Source: Paenibacillus lutimineralis
GTDB lineage: Bacteria > Bacillota > Bacilli > Paenibacillales > Paenibacillaceae
DNA length: 64,000 bases
Reading direction: 5' to 3'
NCBI RefSeq assembly: GCF_003991425.1
Contig: NZ_CP034346.1
Span: forward strand, 5,267,001-5,331,000
A program made the translations under genes and the position numbers. This document shows, in pieces, positions 50,537-59,541 of this stretch. How positions within the stretch are numbered: the stretch's first letter is position 1; each line of letters starts with the position of its first letter. The notes beneath the pieces were generated by a model. It did no database searches. It was given only the letters and a program-made list of their open reading frames with translations, and was not told where the DNA came from.

Positions 50537-51660
50537 CGTCCATTCCTCACTTTCGCAAGCTTACTGCGAGTCATCCGCGTAAATTTCAACCGCGGACCAT
50601 AGATCTTCATCACTTCCGCCAATGCCTCTATATGATCGCCAAGGATTAGACCGGCTACCGGGTTCGCTGAACCTGTATTTGTACTGCGAATACGGTTATT
50701 CTTCACCACATTCACCGAATACGGTGCTGTTACAGTTAATCCGCGAACTAAGGCAAGTGCATGTGCCTTGGGAGGGATGATCAGGCTGGCATGGCCTAAT
50801 GCATCGATAGCTCTGCGAGATAGAGCATGTGGAACAGCAGTGAGCGAGTTAGCTAATAAATCCGTGCGTCCAAGCGACATATTTAGAAACATCTTGCTAT
50901 ACGTCACACTATCCTGCTTTGCGAATGAAGGCAGGAACGGTGTAATATCATTGAGAGCCACATCGCTCCCTTGTTCAACAGCTACTAGAAAGGCTCCGAG
51001 ATCCTCCGCAGGTAGCGCCATATCCCCATCGACGAACAGAACTGTATCCTTAGTAGTCACCGCGGCACCAAGAGCTCTCCCCACATCATGGCCGAGCCGT
51101 TCTGGATAATTCAGCTTAATAAGACGAGGATCATGTTCCATAGCTGCGAAGCTTCCATCACTGCAGCCATTCAGTACCACCACGATCTCCCCGAAAGGCA
51201 AGCGCCTAAGCTGTGCAAGTACCGCATTTAAAGTCCTTCTCTCATTGCTGGCTACAACTACAGCTGCTGTCGTCCTTCTAAGTGGGAGTGGGATATAATG
51301 ACGCAGCAGGTTGTCTCCCGCTGCATAACCATGCGCAAAAGCTGTGGAAATACGGAGTATTGAGGAATATCCCCTTCGTGTTCCCGCCGCGTGTGCCAAG
51401 TACCATGAATTAAAGCATTGCTGCATGTGTTCACAGGAGCGTTCGCTTTTACTCTTGCCGGCGGCTTCCTTTCTTCCACCTTGCAAAGCCAGCCGTTTCA
51501 GCCAGTCTGCACCGTATGACCGTGCTTCCGATCGAGTAGCATTTGCATCATGGAACACTTTCTTCCGCCTAGCAATGTACCCCTTTCTTCTATTGCGTCT
51601 GGCTATATTAATTCGTCGGGCTTTACCTTTACCAGCTGCTCGCATTCTTCCCATTCGCAT
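50533..51660 (-). CDS. GT2-like glycosyltransferase with basic N-terminal tail
   Basis: A 375-residue protein. The first 60 residues are very basic (RMRAAGKGKARRINIARRNR), and 60-130 are helical. The GT-A domain begins near 132 with TAAVVVASNERRTLNAVLAQ, IVVVLNGCSDGS, LGHDVGRALGAAVTTKDTVL and FVDGDMALPAEDL (metal Asp pair). The LGHDVGRxxGA segment is shared with the next gene and differs from the other two GT2 enzymes, so two subfamilies are present. It overlaps the following gene by 4 bases and follows the previous one by 4. Confidence 0.85.
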   Translation of the reverse strand: MRMGRMRAAGKGKARRINIARRNRRKGYIARRKKVFHDANATRSEARSYGADWLKRLALQGGRKEAAGKSKSERSCEHMQQCFNSWYLAHAAGTRRGYSSILRISTAFAHGYAAGDNLLRHYIPLPLRRTTAAVVVASNERRTLNAVLAQLRRLPFGEIVVVLNGCSDGSFAAMEHDPRLIKLNYPERLGHDVGRALGAAVTTKDTVLFVDGDMALPAEDLGAFLVAVEQGSDVALNDITPFLPSFAKQDSVTYSKMFLNMSLGRTDLLANSLTAVPHALSRRAIDALGHASLIIPPKAHALALVRGLTVTAPYSVNVVKNNRIRSTNTGSANPVAGLILGDHIEALAEVMKIYGPRLKFTRMTRSKLAKVRNGR

Positions 51661-51664
51661 ACCA

Positions 51665-52480
51665 TCACCTCACCTTGCCCCGTAGTCGGTTCAAGTCACT
51701 GTAGCCTCCACGCTGCCCCTGCTCCTGAATCAGCCAATGCACCGCATCCAGATGGTCGCCGACCACAAGCGAGGCCAGCGGATCGGACCTTCCCACTCTC
51801 CGGCGCACAGGATTTATGCTCCCCACCGCGACGGTGTTCGCTATTTGAATATTCAATCCCCTAACCGCTGCCACCGTATGGGCCAGTGGAGGAATCTCTA
51901 GCAGCTTAGGGCCTATTACTTCAAGAGCCTGACGGCTGAGCGCATGAGGCACAGCTGTCATTGAGGCACCGTGGAGATCAGGGCGCGACAGCCAAGCATT
52001 TAGCGAGTACTTCGCTAACACAACAGGATGAGCTCTTTGTCTGCCAACTGAACCGGAATATCCGTTCAAGGCTACGTCCACACCGGATAATACAGCCCTG
52101 ACGAATGGCCGCAGCTCAGCAGCCGAAATAATCATATCCGCATCCATAAACAACAGAGCCTGCCCTCTGGCTGCTTCCGCACCGACGCGTCGTCCAACAT
52201 CATGCCCAAGCGGTTCGGCAAAACGAATAACCCTCGCGCCAATTGCAGCGGCAATCTCAGCCGTTCCGTCCGTCGATCCATTTGCAACGACAATCGTCTC
52301 GCTGCGCGGATGAACTTTACTAGCTTCACGCAGTACGGAGGGCAGCCGCGCTCTCTCATTCATAGCCGGAACAATTATAGAAACCATAGGATCGCGATGA
52401 TTAACGATCTTCGGCAGCTTTGGCCTTGAAGCCTGTTTTCTGGTACTTGGGACCAAGCCTCTCTTCCTTCTTCTGATCAA
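51665..52480 (-). CDS. GT2-like glycosyltransferase, short paralog
   Basis: A 271-residue paralog of the following gene: MVSIIVPAMNERARLPSVLR, TIVVANGSTDGTAEIAAAIG, LGHDVGRRVGAEAARGQALL and FMDADMIISAAEL (metal Asp pair). The first 25 residues are basic (IRRRKRGLVPSTRKQASRPK). The TTG at 52480 has GGGGAGGTG 5 bases upstream. It is the first gene of the long minus-strand unit after a terminator, so a promoter must lie between about 52480 and 52580; none is clear, though a CATACACT sequence there could be part of a sporulation promoter. Confidence 0.86.
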   Translation of the reverse strand: MIRRRKRGLVPSTRKQASRPKLPKIVNHRDPMVSIIVPAMNERARLPSVLREASKVHPRSETIVVANGSTDGTAEIAAAIGARVIRFAEPLGHDVGRRVGAEAARGQALLFMDADMIISAAELRPFVRAVLSGVDVALNGYSGSVGRQRAHPVVLAKYSLNAWLSRPDLHGASMTAVPHALSRQALEVIGPKLLEIPPLAHTVAAVRGLNIQIANTVAVGSINPVRRRVGRSDPLASLVVGDHLDAVHWLIQEQGQRGGYSDLNRLRGKVR

Positions 52481-52577
52481 GCCTGCACCTCCCCGTCTTG
52501 TTGTACCAGTCTATATAGAACAGTGTATGTGAGTGTGAAATTGACGCAACGGCAAATGTACATTCATGTGAATATGC

Positions 52578-52603
52578 AAAAAAAGCGCGTAAGTTCCTTA
52601 CGC
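52578..52603 (-). terminator. Terminator between GT4 gene and the glycosyltransferase operon
   Basis: Minus strand GCGTAAG / CTTACGC with GAA loop, then GC and seven T residues. It lies 16 bases after the GT4 stop. Confidence 0.9.
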
Positions 52604-52618
52604 ACCATTCATAAAATT

Positions 52619-53809
52619 CTATTCGATTCCTCTCATTAATTGTCCCCAACGCTCCGCAGTATGCTTCCAGCGAAATCTACTGCGGGCAAGTTCACGCCCC
52701 GTGCACCCTATTACCCGGCGCACCTCTTCATGATTAAGCAAATAAGAAATATACTCAGCGAGGCCTTGCTGGAGAGAACCGGGCGGAAGCAGAAGTCCGG
52801 ATTCTCCATCGGCTACAATCTCCGGAATCCCCCCTGTATTGGTGGCAATAACCGGTATTGCCGCGGCCATCGCCTCGACATTCACTAATCCAAAAGCCTC
52901 TTCCTCACCGGAGGGAACGATAACAACATCGGCCAAATTATAGCAATCAGCAACTCTGGGATACTTAATATATGGAAGGAAGACGACATGATCTTGATAT
53001 GGTTCAGCCAGCTTCTTCAGCTTCCGAACATAGGCGGTCTCACGATCGGTCCCATAAAATGCACTGCCTACAATAACTAGCATTGCATCCGGTACGCGCT
53101 TCTGAATCGTTGGCCAAGCACTCAAAATATGGTGTACCTCTTTGGCTCGCTGCAGCCTGCCTACATAGAGAACAACCTTGCGGTTCTCCCAACCGAAATC
53201 AGCCAATCTGGCCTGGCGGAGTGATTCTCCAAGTGGAGTCCAGCGAGGTATGAAATCTTCCAGGCTGACCCCTAACGGATTTACTAGGATCGGGACCTGC
53301 AGCCCCGGGAATCGAAGTAACAGCTCTGAGCGTAAATACTCGCTATTCACGACGATCCCATCTACTCGGTTCAGCCAGTGGGAAGTCTCAAACAGAGGAC
53401 TATAGGCCGTACTAATAAATGTTGTAGAATGGAGCGTCAACAGAACACGAGTGAACGGGAGTTTTCTCTTGATTTGAAAAGCCAATCTAGGGCGGTTATG
53501 CACATCTATAGTATCCGGATGCCATTTACGGAGGTGTTGGAGGATCGACTGTAAGTAACGGTGCCCACCTGGCAGACGGAAACACGGAACATGGCCTACC
53601 ATGCCAAAGTTCGGAAGCTGTCTGTCGGATAGCCCGAATATGCGAATATTCAATTGATCAGACGCAAGCGGTACTACCTTCTCAATCACTCTCTCAACCG
53701 AGCTGCTCCTGCCTGATGGAATAATGAAGGAGCCGGGAGTAATCACCGCTACCTTATGGCGTTCCAATACAGACTTAGATCCCCGTTCTGTCATGACGCT
53801 ACTGTTCAT
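52619..53809 (-). CDS. GT4-family glycosyltransferase
   Basis: GT-B retaining glycosyltransferase of about 396 residues. VAVITPGSFIIPSGRSSSVE opens the acceptor domain and IDVHNRPRL and VNSEYLRSELLLRF follow. The donor domain begins VVLYVGRLQRAKEVHHILSA and has EEAFGLVNVEAMAAAIPVIA (EX7E) and TNTGGIPEIV. The ATG at 53809 has GGAGG 7 bases upstream; a TTG two codons earlier is less likely. It has its own terminator and is a single-gene unit, divergent from the YheC/YheD gene. It resembles CotSA-like spore coat glycosyltransferases in fold and context. Confidence 0.9.
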   Translation of the reverse strand: MNSSVMTERGSKSVLERHKVAVITPGSFIIPSGRSSSVERVIEKVVPLASDQLNIRIFGLSDRQLPNFGMVGHVPCFRLPGGHRYLQSILQHLRKWHPDTIDVHNRPRLAFQIKRKLPFTRVLLTLHSTTFISTAYSPLFETSHWLNRVDGIVVNSEYLRSELLLRFPGLQVPILVNPLGVSLEDFIPRWTPLGESLRQARLADFGWENRKVVLYVGRLQRAKEVHHILSAWPTIQKRVPDAMLVIVGSAFYGTDRETAYVRKLKKLAEPYQDHVVFLPYIKYPRVADCYNLADVVIVPSGEEEAFGLVNVEAMAAAIPVIATNTGGIPEIVADGESGLLLPPGSLQQGLAEYISYLLNHEEVRRVIGCTGRELARSRFRWKHTAERWGQLMRGIE

Positions 53810-53850
53810 CTCCAAACCTCCGCATAAATCTCTTCAAAGGTATTTCAATA

Positions 53851-53890
53851 GCTAATTTTACTCCCCCACTTCTCAGTGCTAAAAATTAGC
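53851..53890. repeat. AT-rich inverted repeat in the divergent intergenic region
   Basis: GCTAATTTTA (53851-53860) pairs with TAAAAATTAGC (53880-53890) around a 19-base loop. It would be in the leader of the GT4 mRNA. A regulatory role is possible but unproven. Confidence 0.5.
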
Positions 53891-53925
53891 CTTTTTGATC
53901 ACTCATTATATTAGATAAATATACG

Positions 53926-53954
53926 ACCTTACTCTGTAAAATGTGCATACAGTT
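53926..53954 (+). promoter_or_regulatory. Candidate sigma-K promoter of YheC/YheD gene
   Basis: ACC (53926-53928), 17-base spacer, CATACAGTT (53946-53954). It fits the AC / CATAnnnT form of sigma-K promoters and lies about 100 bases before a coat-protein gene. Confidence 0.4.
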
Positions 53955-54056
53955 AACAACAATAAAACAGGCTGTTGCCGCAGAACAGTCGTCCACGCTT
54001 TCGGGTCAGGCCAACATAGAGTGTTAAAGAAGCCTCAAGTAGGAAGGAGGAACACT

Positions 54057-55142
54057 ATGGGACCAGACCACGTCGGAATCCTGCTTAATTCCAGCATGTT
54101 TCGTGGTATTCCCACAAGACGTACCGGTCAGGAATCGATAAATAATTACGAGGAAGTTGCTAAGGAATTCGATCTCATTCCCTGTTTCCTCCGCTTGGGT
54201 AATATCGATCTGAAACAGGGGAAGTGCATCGCCTATATCTACAACGGACGGGAATATACCAAATCTATCATTCCTATCCCCAAAGTGATTCATAACCGGG
54301 CTCTCTACTCAGATCCGGCCGCTCACAGGAATGTCCTCCAGCTCATATCACAAGGAACAACCGTGTTTAACGCCAACAATCGATATCGTAAGGATCTCAT
54401 CCACAAATTGCTGTGGGACAATAAGTATCTTCGCAGTTACTTACCGGTCTCTGTTCCAGCAACATCTTCCGGACTGCAGCAAATGATGGAGCTATACTCC
54501 GACCTCATTCTCAAGCCAGTACGCGGATCGGTGGGTCACGGAATCATACGTTTGCGAAAAGGAACCAAAGGCTGGGAGATCATTCATTATTCCTTACGCC
54601 AAAAAAGCTGGATCAGAGCGCGTCTATATCCGGGAGAGCCACCGCAGTGGCTCGGAAAATTACTTGCCCGTACACCTTATTTCATACAGGAACGTATTCC
54701 CTTGCTGGAATACAATAACAGGCCGCTCGATCTTCGTGTCACTGTGCAGAAAGGGATTAACGGTACCTGGAATGTTACCGGTTTGTTCGCTAAGGTTGCC
54801 CCCTCCAATAGCTTCATCTCCAACATTGCCAAGGGAGGGACGGCATACCCAGCTCCTGTGCTGTTGGGCAACCTGCTGCCTGCCCCGATCGTCGCTAGCG
54901 TCTTGGCTCATGTTAAATCTCTGTCCTTATCAATCGCTTCAGAGTTATCCGCAAATCTTCCGCAGTTAGCCGACCTAGGGCTGGACATCGGACTTACGGA
55001 TAACGGACGCCCTTACTTTATAGAATGCAACGGACGGGATCAACGCTACGGATTTCGCAAAGCGGCAATGACAAATATCTGGAAGGACACTTATCAGGCT
55101 CCAATGGCCTACGCAAGGTATTTACTGAATCATCAGAAATAG
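54057..55142 (+). CDS. YheC/YheD-family endospore coat-associated ATP-grasp protein
   Basis: A 361-residue ATP-grasp-fold protein of the family named for B. subtilis coat-associated YheC and YheD. The central domain carries the nucleotide site (LYSDLILKPVRGSVGHGIIR) and the C-terminal acidic metal site LGLDIGLTDNGRPYFIECNG, then RDQRYGFRKA. The N-terminal third (GILLNSSMFRGIPTRRTGQE) is the family-specific part. The ATG at 54057 has AAGGAGG 6-8 bases upstream; the open frame extends further without a ribosome site. Enzymatic activity and substrate are not known. It marks the end of the spore-surface locus. Confidence 0.92.
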   Translation: MGPDHVGILLNSSMFRGIPTRRTGQESINNYEEVAKEFDLIPCFLRLGNIDLKQGKCIAYIYNGREYTKSIIPIPKVIHNRALYSDPAAHRNVLQLISQGTTVFNANNRYRKDLIHKLLWDNKYLRSYLPVSVPATSSGLQQMMELYSDLILKPVRGSVGHGIIRLRKGTKGWEIIHYSLRQKSWIRARLYPGEPPQWLGKLLARTPYFIQERIPLLEYNNRPLDLRVTVQKGINGTWNVTGLFAKVAPSNSFISNIAKGGTAYPAPVLLGNLLPAPIVASVLAHVKSLSLSIASELSANLPQLADLGLDIGLTDNGRPYFIECNGRDQRYGFRKAAMTNIWKDTYQAPMAYARYLLNHQK

Positions 55143-55222
55143 ACAGAAAGCGAAAGAATAAAAGTAACTACCTAAATCTGATTAGACACAACGTTTACTA
55201 TCTGCTAATTCGAACATTAATA

Positions 55223-55259
55223 AGGAGCTATCCCTAAACCACTAGGGACAGCTCCTTTC
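55223..55259 (+). terminator. Terminator of YheC/YheD gene
   Basis: AGGAGCT-TCCCTA / TAGGGA-AGCTCCT stem, then TTCTG. The tail is weak but the stem is long. Confidence 0.7.
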
Positions 55260-55284
55260 TGCATTAACGTGCATCTATTCATAA

Positions 55285-56085
55285 CTAGTATCTTACATCA
55301 GCTACCCCGAAAGGCGGCAGCAAAACTGACATTAGTAGCGCAGCTCCAACGGCGGCACATAGTAAGAGCACAACCCAACAATCATTCCTCGAGTACTCTG
55401 AGGGGTAATAATAGCTTCTTCTTCCTTTCCCATCAAAAGCCTTCGTCTCCATCGCCACCGCAACCCGGTGGGCCCTCCTAATTCCTTGGACAAGCAGCGG
55501 AACGATATACAGCTTAAGGCCACCGATCCATTTCATCCCTCCTCGTAAGGAGCGGGCTCCACGGATTTTTAAGGCGTTACGGCGAATTTGCAGCTCCTCC
55601 CACACCATGGGCAGCAGCCTGATCGAAGCCATGAAGCTATAAGCAAATTTAGGTGGCAGCTTTGCCTTCTGCATCAAGGCATAGAACAGAGTGACCGACG
55701 GAGTTGTCAGCACAAACAACAGGCCTTCCGAAGCAAACGTTACAGCCTTGAACCCGATGTGTATGCCGCGATAGAAGCTCTCCTGCGAAATTTGGATCAG
55801 TCCCCATGCCCACCAGATCGTATCTCCCTTGCCAAACAGAATCATTGTTGAAGAGGAGGCTAGGAAGACGATTAGGAACGGCGTCATAATAAGTGATATT
55901 TTCCAGAGTCTATGTCCACTAAAGAACACTAGCAATAGCAGAAAGCAAGTCATCTGGTAAAAAATAAAATCAAGCCGGTGGGTGAAGAGCGTCAGCATAA
56001 ATAGCGCAATCATACAAATCAGCTTAGCAACTGGATTCGCGCGATGAAATGGATTAACACGATGCGGAATTAATAAATCATTCAT
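55285..56085 (-). CDS. ykoC: ECF transporter transmembrane subunit (EcfT) of thiamine-precursor importer
   Basis: Membrane coupling subunit of the YkoEDC importer for hydroxymethylpyrimidine or thiamine. Five or six helices. The cytosolic coupling region has RRNALKIRGARSLRGG and RAHRVAVAMETKAFDGKGRR, which contain the EcfT coupling-helix motifs that bind the two ATPase domains. It overlaps the ATPase gene by 8 bases. The length of 266 residues is normal. Last gene of the TPP-riboswitch operon. Confidence 0.92.
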   Translation of the reverse strand: MNDLLIPHRVNPFHRANPVAKLICMIALFMLTLFTHRLDFIFYQMTCFLLLLVFFSGHRLWKISLIMTPFLIVFLASSSTMILFGKGDTIWWAWGLIQISQESFYRGIHIGFKAVTFASEGLLFVLTTPSVTLFYALMQKAKLPPKFAYSFMASIRLLPMVWEELQIRRNALKIRGARSLRGGMKWIGGLKLYIVPLLVQGIRRAHRVAVAMETKAFDGKGRRSYYYPSEYSRNDCWVVLLLCAAVGAALLMSVLLPPFGVADVRY

Positions 56086-57676
56086 GCCCCATCCACGCCC
56101 CTATCGCTCCATTTCGCTTAGCCATTGTCTCTCCCCGTTTGGTCAGTCTTCTCTCCACAAGTCGCCCATTCACTACTCTCCATTCCAGGGTTGCTATCGT
56201 GTCGACCAGCCTCTCCTCATGCGTGATCATCACAATTGCAATTCCCTGCCTGCGAAGTTCCTCGCACAAGCTTAGAATCGCGAAGGTGCTCACAGCATCC
56301 TGACCAAAAGTCGGCTCATCCAGTAGCAGCACCGGCTTATTCAGCACTGTCGCTCCAGCCACACTTAGGCGCCGCTTCTGACCTAGCGAGAGCTGATAGG
56401 GATGACGGTGTTCCATTCCCTCTAATCCGAACTGCCCTATCGCCTGCCTCACTAGGGATGAAATGTTATCTTTGTCATCCCCCTCTTCATATAAGGAGAA
56501 GGCAATTTCCTCGCTCACTTGATCAGCCACGAACTGCATCTCTGGATTCTGAAATACAAAGCCAATCTTCCGAGCAGCCTTCTCGGTCCGTCTTCTCTTA
56601 GCCTTGTCTCCGCTCATATCAATCCCCTGCAGCCTGTAGGTTCCATCTGTAGGCAGAAGCCCCATCAAGCTGAGCAATAATGAACTCTTCCCTGCACCAT
56701 TTGGCCCTGTAATTACGATGAAGTCTCCAGGATATATCTCGGCTTGCTCCACTTCAATCACGGGCCTCCGCTGTCTGTAGCCGTAAAATTGCTTCAACTC
56801 AATCAGTGGATCCGCCAAGGAGGAACGTGGGGCATCCATAGGGAGACTCAGAAGTTTCTCCCCGTCCCGGGACATGAAGAAGACTTCCCATACCCCAGGG
56901 TACCAGATGCCAAATTGCTCCAATTGTTCATGGAAGGAGGCAAACAGCTTCATCGGAGGAGCCTGCCCGAGAATTTGTCCGTCCGGGTTGAACAATACTA
57001 CATTGTCCACAAGCCCAATCATTTCTTCAATCCGATGCTCAACAATGACTAGAGTTCGCCCTTCAGCGATAGAATGAATGGCCTCCCAGATCTGCTTGCG
57101 TCCTTCGGGATCAAGCAATGCGGAAGGCTCATCCAGGAACAGAACCTCAGGATCGGCAAGAAGCACCGAAGCAAGCGCCAGTCGCTGCTTCATTCCCTGC
57201 GACAGTGAATTAATCGGAACATGTAGATTCTCAAAGAACAAGCCTACCTGATCCAGAGCCTGCCTCATCCGTGTCTCCATCTCTTCCCTGGGAATACATA
57301 GATTCTCCAGCACGAAGGCCAGTTCTTCATCTATGTAAGGCATACAAAACTGCGTATCAGGGTCCTGAAACAATACGCCTCTTGATTCAGGAACCATTCT
57401 CTCCTTGAACCGCAGCGGTACCTCGACCATCTCAGGCATGATCCCGCTCAGCACCTGGAGCAAAGTAGACTTGCCGCAGCCGCTGGGTCCGAGCAATAGC
57501 ACCTTCTCACCGCGCCTTACTGAGAGGGACAAGTCCTTGAATACGAATGCAGCTTCCCCTGGGAACTTCAGCCGAAGGTCTTGCACCCCCAAAATGATAT
57601 CGGGTACCACAGCCGCTTGCTCAGCATCCTTAATATCAGACTCTGCAATCACATTTACATAAGATGTGTTCATCAT
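56078..57676 (-). CDS. ykoD: Fused double ATPase of ECF transporter
   Basis: Two ABC ATPase domains in one 532-residue chain. First: Walker A GPSGCGKST (63-71), signature LSQGMKQRL (158-166), Walker B VLFLDEPSALLDP. Second: Walker A GPNGAGKSS (324-332), signature LSLGQKRRLSVAG, Walker B VLLLDEPTFGQDA. Powers uptake through YkoE and YkoC. The ATG overlaps the ykoE stop by one base (TAATG). The fused arrangement is as in B. subtilis YkoD. Confidence 0.94.
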   Translation of the reverse strand: MMNTSYVNVIAESDIKDAEQAAVVPDIILGVQDLRLKFPGEAAFVFKDLSLSVRRGEKVLLLGPSGCGKSTLLQVLSGIMPEMVEVPLRFKERMVPESRGVLFQDPDTQFCMPYIDEELAFVLENLCIPREEMETRMRQALDQVGLFFENLHVPINSLSQGMKQRLALASVLLADPEVLFLDEPSALLDPEGRKQIWEAIHSIAEGRTLVIVEHRIEEMIGLVDNVVLFNPDGQILGQAPPMKLFASFHEQLEQFGIWYPGVWEVFFMSRDGEKLLSLPMDAPRSSLADPLIELKQFYGYRQRRPVIEVEQAEIYPGDFIVITGPNGAGKSSLLLSLMGLLPTDGTYRLQGIDMSGDKAKRRRTEKAARKIGFVFQNPEMQFVADQVSEEIAFSLYEEGDDKDNISSLVRQAIGQFGLEGMEHRHPYQLSLGQKRRLSVAGATVLNKPVLLLDEPTFGQDAVSTFAILSLCEELRRQGIAIVMITHEERLVDTIATLEWRVVNGRLVERRLTKRGETMAKRNGAIGAWMGHE

Positions 57677-58281
57677 TAATCATCCAACGCCGCCAGATCT
57701 TTGGATTCGACAGGACGAAGCAGATTGGTTACCCCTGTTCGCTCGACTGCTTTGGCCAAGCTGTAGGCCAGGAACCCAGCGATTACAACCGAGCTGACGG
57801 CACGCATTGAATATTTGGCAATGAACATCCACGGCGCATAATCTCCGACATATCCATAGAAAATGTCTGGAATCAGCGAGCCAATGGATGCGGCAAGACC
57901 TGCGAGACCCGCAACCGGCGCGGAGAAATTACGATAGCGGAATGCAGCAAATATGAGCTCTGCGGCAAGACCCTGAAGCAGACTATAGACAAGCAGCTGA
58001 ATTCCCCAAGCGCTGCCGAATAGAACCTCTACGTGCGCGGCTGCAACTTCGGCAATCAGCGCCACACCCGGCTTGCGAATCAATAGAAATACAAGTGTCG
58101 AGGCGATGAACCACATGCCGTACACCAGTTCATCAGCCTGAAAGAACAGCGGAGATAGGAGTCCGTACACCGAGCTCCACAAATGATACACTACTCCGAT
58201 TACAACCGAGATTAGCACCGTCACCAGAAGATCGCTAAGCTTCAGTCCTCTTTTTCCCTTTTGCAAGTTGACCTCTACCAT
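57676..58281 (-). CDS. ykoE: ECF transporter substrate-binding membrane subunit
   Basis: S-component that binds hydroxymethylpyrimidine or thiamine within the membrane. About 201 residues, six helices, with LSDLLVTVLISVVIGVVYHL, GVALIAEVAAAHVEVLFGS and YSLLQGLAAELIFAAFRYRN typical of YkoE. The ATG at 58281 has AAGGAG 8 bases upstream; a GTG at 58290 is less likely. First gene of ykoEDC behind a TPP riboswitch, which supports the substrate assignment. Confidence 0.93.
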   Translation of the reverse strand: MVEVNLQKGKRGLKLSDLLVTVLISVVIGVVYHLWSSVYGLLSPLFFQADELVYGMWFIASTLVFLLIRKPGVALIAEVAAAHVEVLFGSAWGIQLLVYSLLQGLAAELIFAAFRYRNFSAPVAGLAGLAASIGSLIPDIFYGYVGDYAPWMFIAKYSMRAVSSVVIAGFLAYSLAKAVERTGVTNLLRPVESKDLAALDD

Positions 58282-58333
58282 TACTATCACTCCTTAATAA
58301 ATTTATTGCGGGGATATTCCGTCTAGAGAACAA

Positions 58334-58364
58334 CAAAAAACCGGCTGAATAAGCTCAGTCGGTT
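58334..58364 (-). terminator. Attenuator terminator of TPP riboswitch
   Basis: Minus strand AACCG-CTGA / TCAG-CGGTT stem followed by TTTTGTTG. It lies between the riboswitch and ykoE, so TPP binding should favour this terminator. Confidence 0.85.
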
Positions 58365-58421
58365 GTATAGTCCCAGTATGCAGACATGATGAGTCCACAA
58401 AATAAGCATGAACAGGACGAT

Positions 58422-58510
58422 AGATTCTCTACGCTGGCATTATCCAGATCAGATTAACGGTCTGCAGCGGAGTATGCTGCCATCTCAGCCTGATTCACTC
58501 AAGCCCCCGT
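58422..58510 (-). ncRNA. TPP riboswitch (THI element)
   Basis: Minus strand shows the conserved core: CAGGCTGAGATGG, then GACCGTTAATCTGATCTGG and ATAATGCCAGCGTAGAGAA. These match the pyrimidine- and pyrophosphate-sensing helices of the THI box (CTGAGA, CCTGATCTGGATAATGCCAGCGTAGGGA-like). A CTTGAG/outer stem closes it. It controls ykoEDC by transcription attenuation. Confidence 0.96.
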
Positions 58511-58673
58511 ATCCCTATGCAATTAACATTACAATACACCACATGTTTCCAAGTTCGCAAGCATCAATTACAATATTTTTATATTTATTGCTTTCACTCT
58601 TATTCTATGTCAAGATAACGAAAGTAGATTGCGGCAGTTCCAACTGCCCTTCACCTATGGGAGGAAATAACAA

Positions 58674-59471
58674 TTGGCTACCAAATGGATGATATGGATG
58701 ACAGAGCTATCCTCGCGAAAATCGATTTGCCGGCTGACTGGCCGCTTTTCCCATTCCAAATGGAGCAGGTTCGTCATTCCACGCTTTGCTAAAGCTTATG
58801 GAATTACCCTGGATGAAGCGGAGAAAGAAATCAAAGAGTACCGCACTTTGAATGAATTCTTTACGCGCAGGCTCAAGCAAGGGATGCGCCCGATTTGCCA
58901 GGAGCCAGGCGGTGTCGTAAGCCCAGTGGATGCGCTTATTACTGCCATGGGGAAGATCCAATCCAGTACGATTCTGAATGTAAAAGGACAGGACTATTCC
59001 ATTGATGAACTGCTTAACCATTCACCGAGGAGCGAGGCTTACCGCAATGGCTATGCTTATGTGCTCTATCTCAGCCCAACCGACTACCATCGCATTCATG
59101 TGCCTGTCAGCGGACGCAAGCTGGAAAGTGAGCACATACCGGGAAGAGTATATCCCGTGAATGACTTCGGCATGACCAATATGCGTTCTGTACTTAGCCG
59201 CAACGAGCGGCTCATCACATATATTTCCCATGAATACGGAGAGACCGCCGTCGTAAAAGTCGGGGCCATGAATGTCAGCAGCATCAAATATGTCGATAAC
59301 GACACCAAAGAGTGGGAGCGCGGCGATGAGCTGGCCTATTTCGAATTCGGCTCCACGGTGGTTCTCCTGATGCAGAAGAACTTCCATCCGTTGTCCGGCC
59401 TGGACGTGGGAAGTAAAGTCAAAGTCGGGACCCTGCTCGGGCATTTTCACAATTCTGAGTCGGGTAAGTAA
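58674..59471 (+). CDS. psd: Phosphatidylserine decarboxylase proenzyme
   Basis: Membrane-associated enzyme that makes phosphatidylethanolamine from phosphatidylserine. The self-cleavage site is FEFGSTVVLL, where Ser becomes the pyruvoyl group. Other conserved parts are LNEFFTRRLKQGMRPI, VVSPVDALITAMGKI (Asp), LYLSPTDYHRIHVPVSG (His) and GAMNVSSI. The TTG start at 58674 has GGGAGG 9 bases upstream and gives 265 residues, the Bacillus length. Monocistronic; the phosphatidylserine synthase gene is not in the window. Confidence 0.95.
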   Translation: MATKWMIWMTELSSRKSICRLTGRFSHSKWSRFVIPRFAKAYGITLDEAEKEIKEYRTLNEFFTRRLKQGMRPICQEPGGVVSPVDALITAMGKIQSSTILNVKGQDYSIDELLNHSPRSEAYRNGYAYVLYLSPTDYHRIHVPVSGRKLESEHIPGRVYPVNDFGMTNMRSVLSRNERLITYISHEYGETAVVKVGAMNVSSIKYVDNDTKEWERGDELAYFEFGSTVVLLMQKNFHPLSGLDVGSKVKVGTLLGHFHNSESGK

Positions 59472-59484
59472 TCATATAGACAAG

Positions 59485-59511
59485 AAAAAACCTGAGTACT
59501 CAGGTTTTTTC
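59485..59511. terminator. Bidirectional terminator after psd
   Basis: Perfect palindrome AAAAAACCTGAG / CTCAGGTTTTTT, usable by psd and by the convergent AraC-family gene. Confidence 0.93.
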
Positions 59512-59541
59512 TTATTAACTTTATTTTCAATCCCGTATGGA

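Noticed and set aside
58408..58692. Open frame of 94 codons upstream of psd
   Set aside because: It lies over the TPP riboswitch on the opposite strand and overlaps the psd start.
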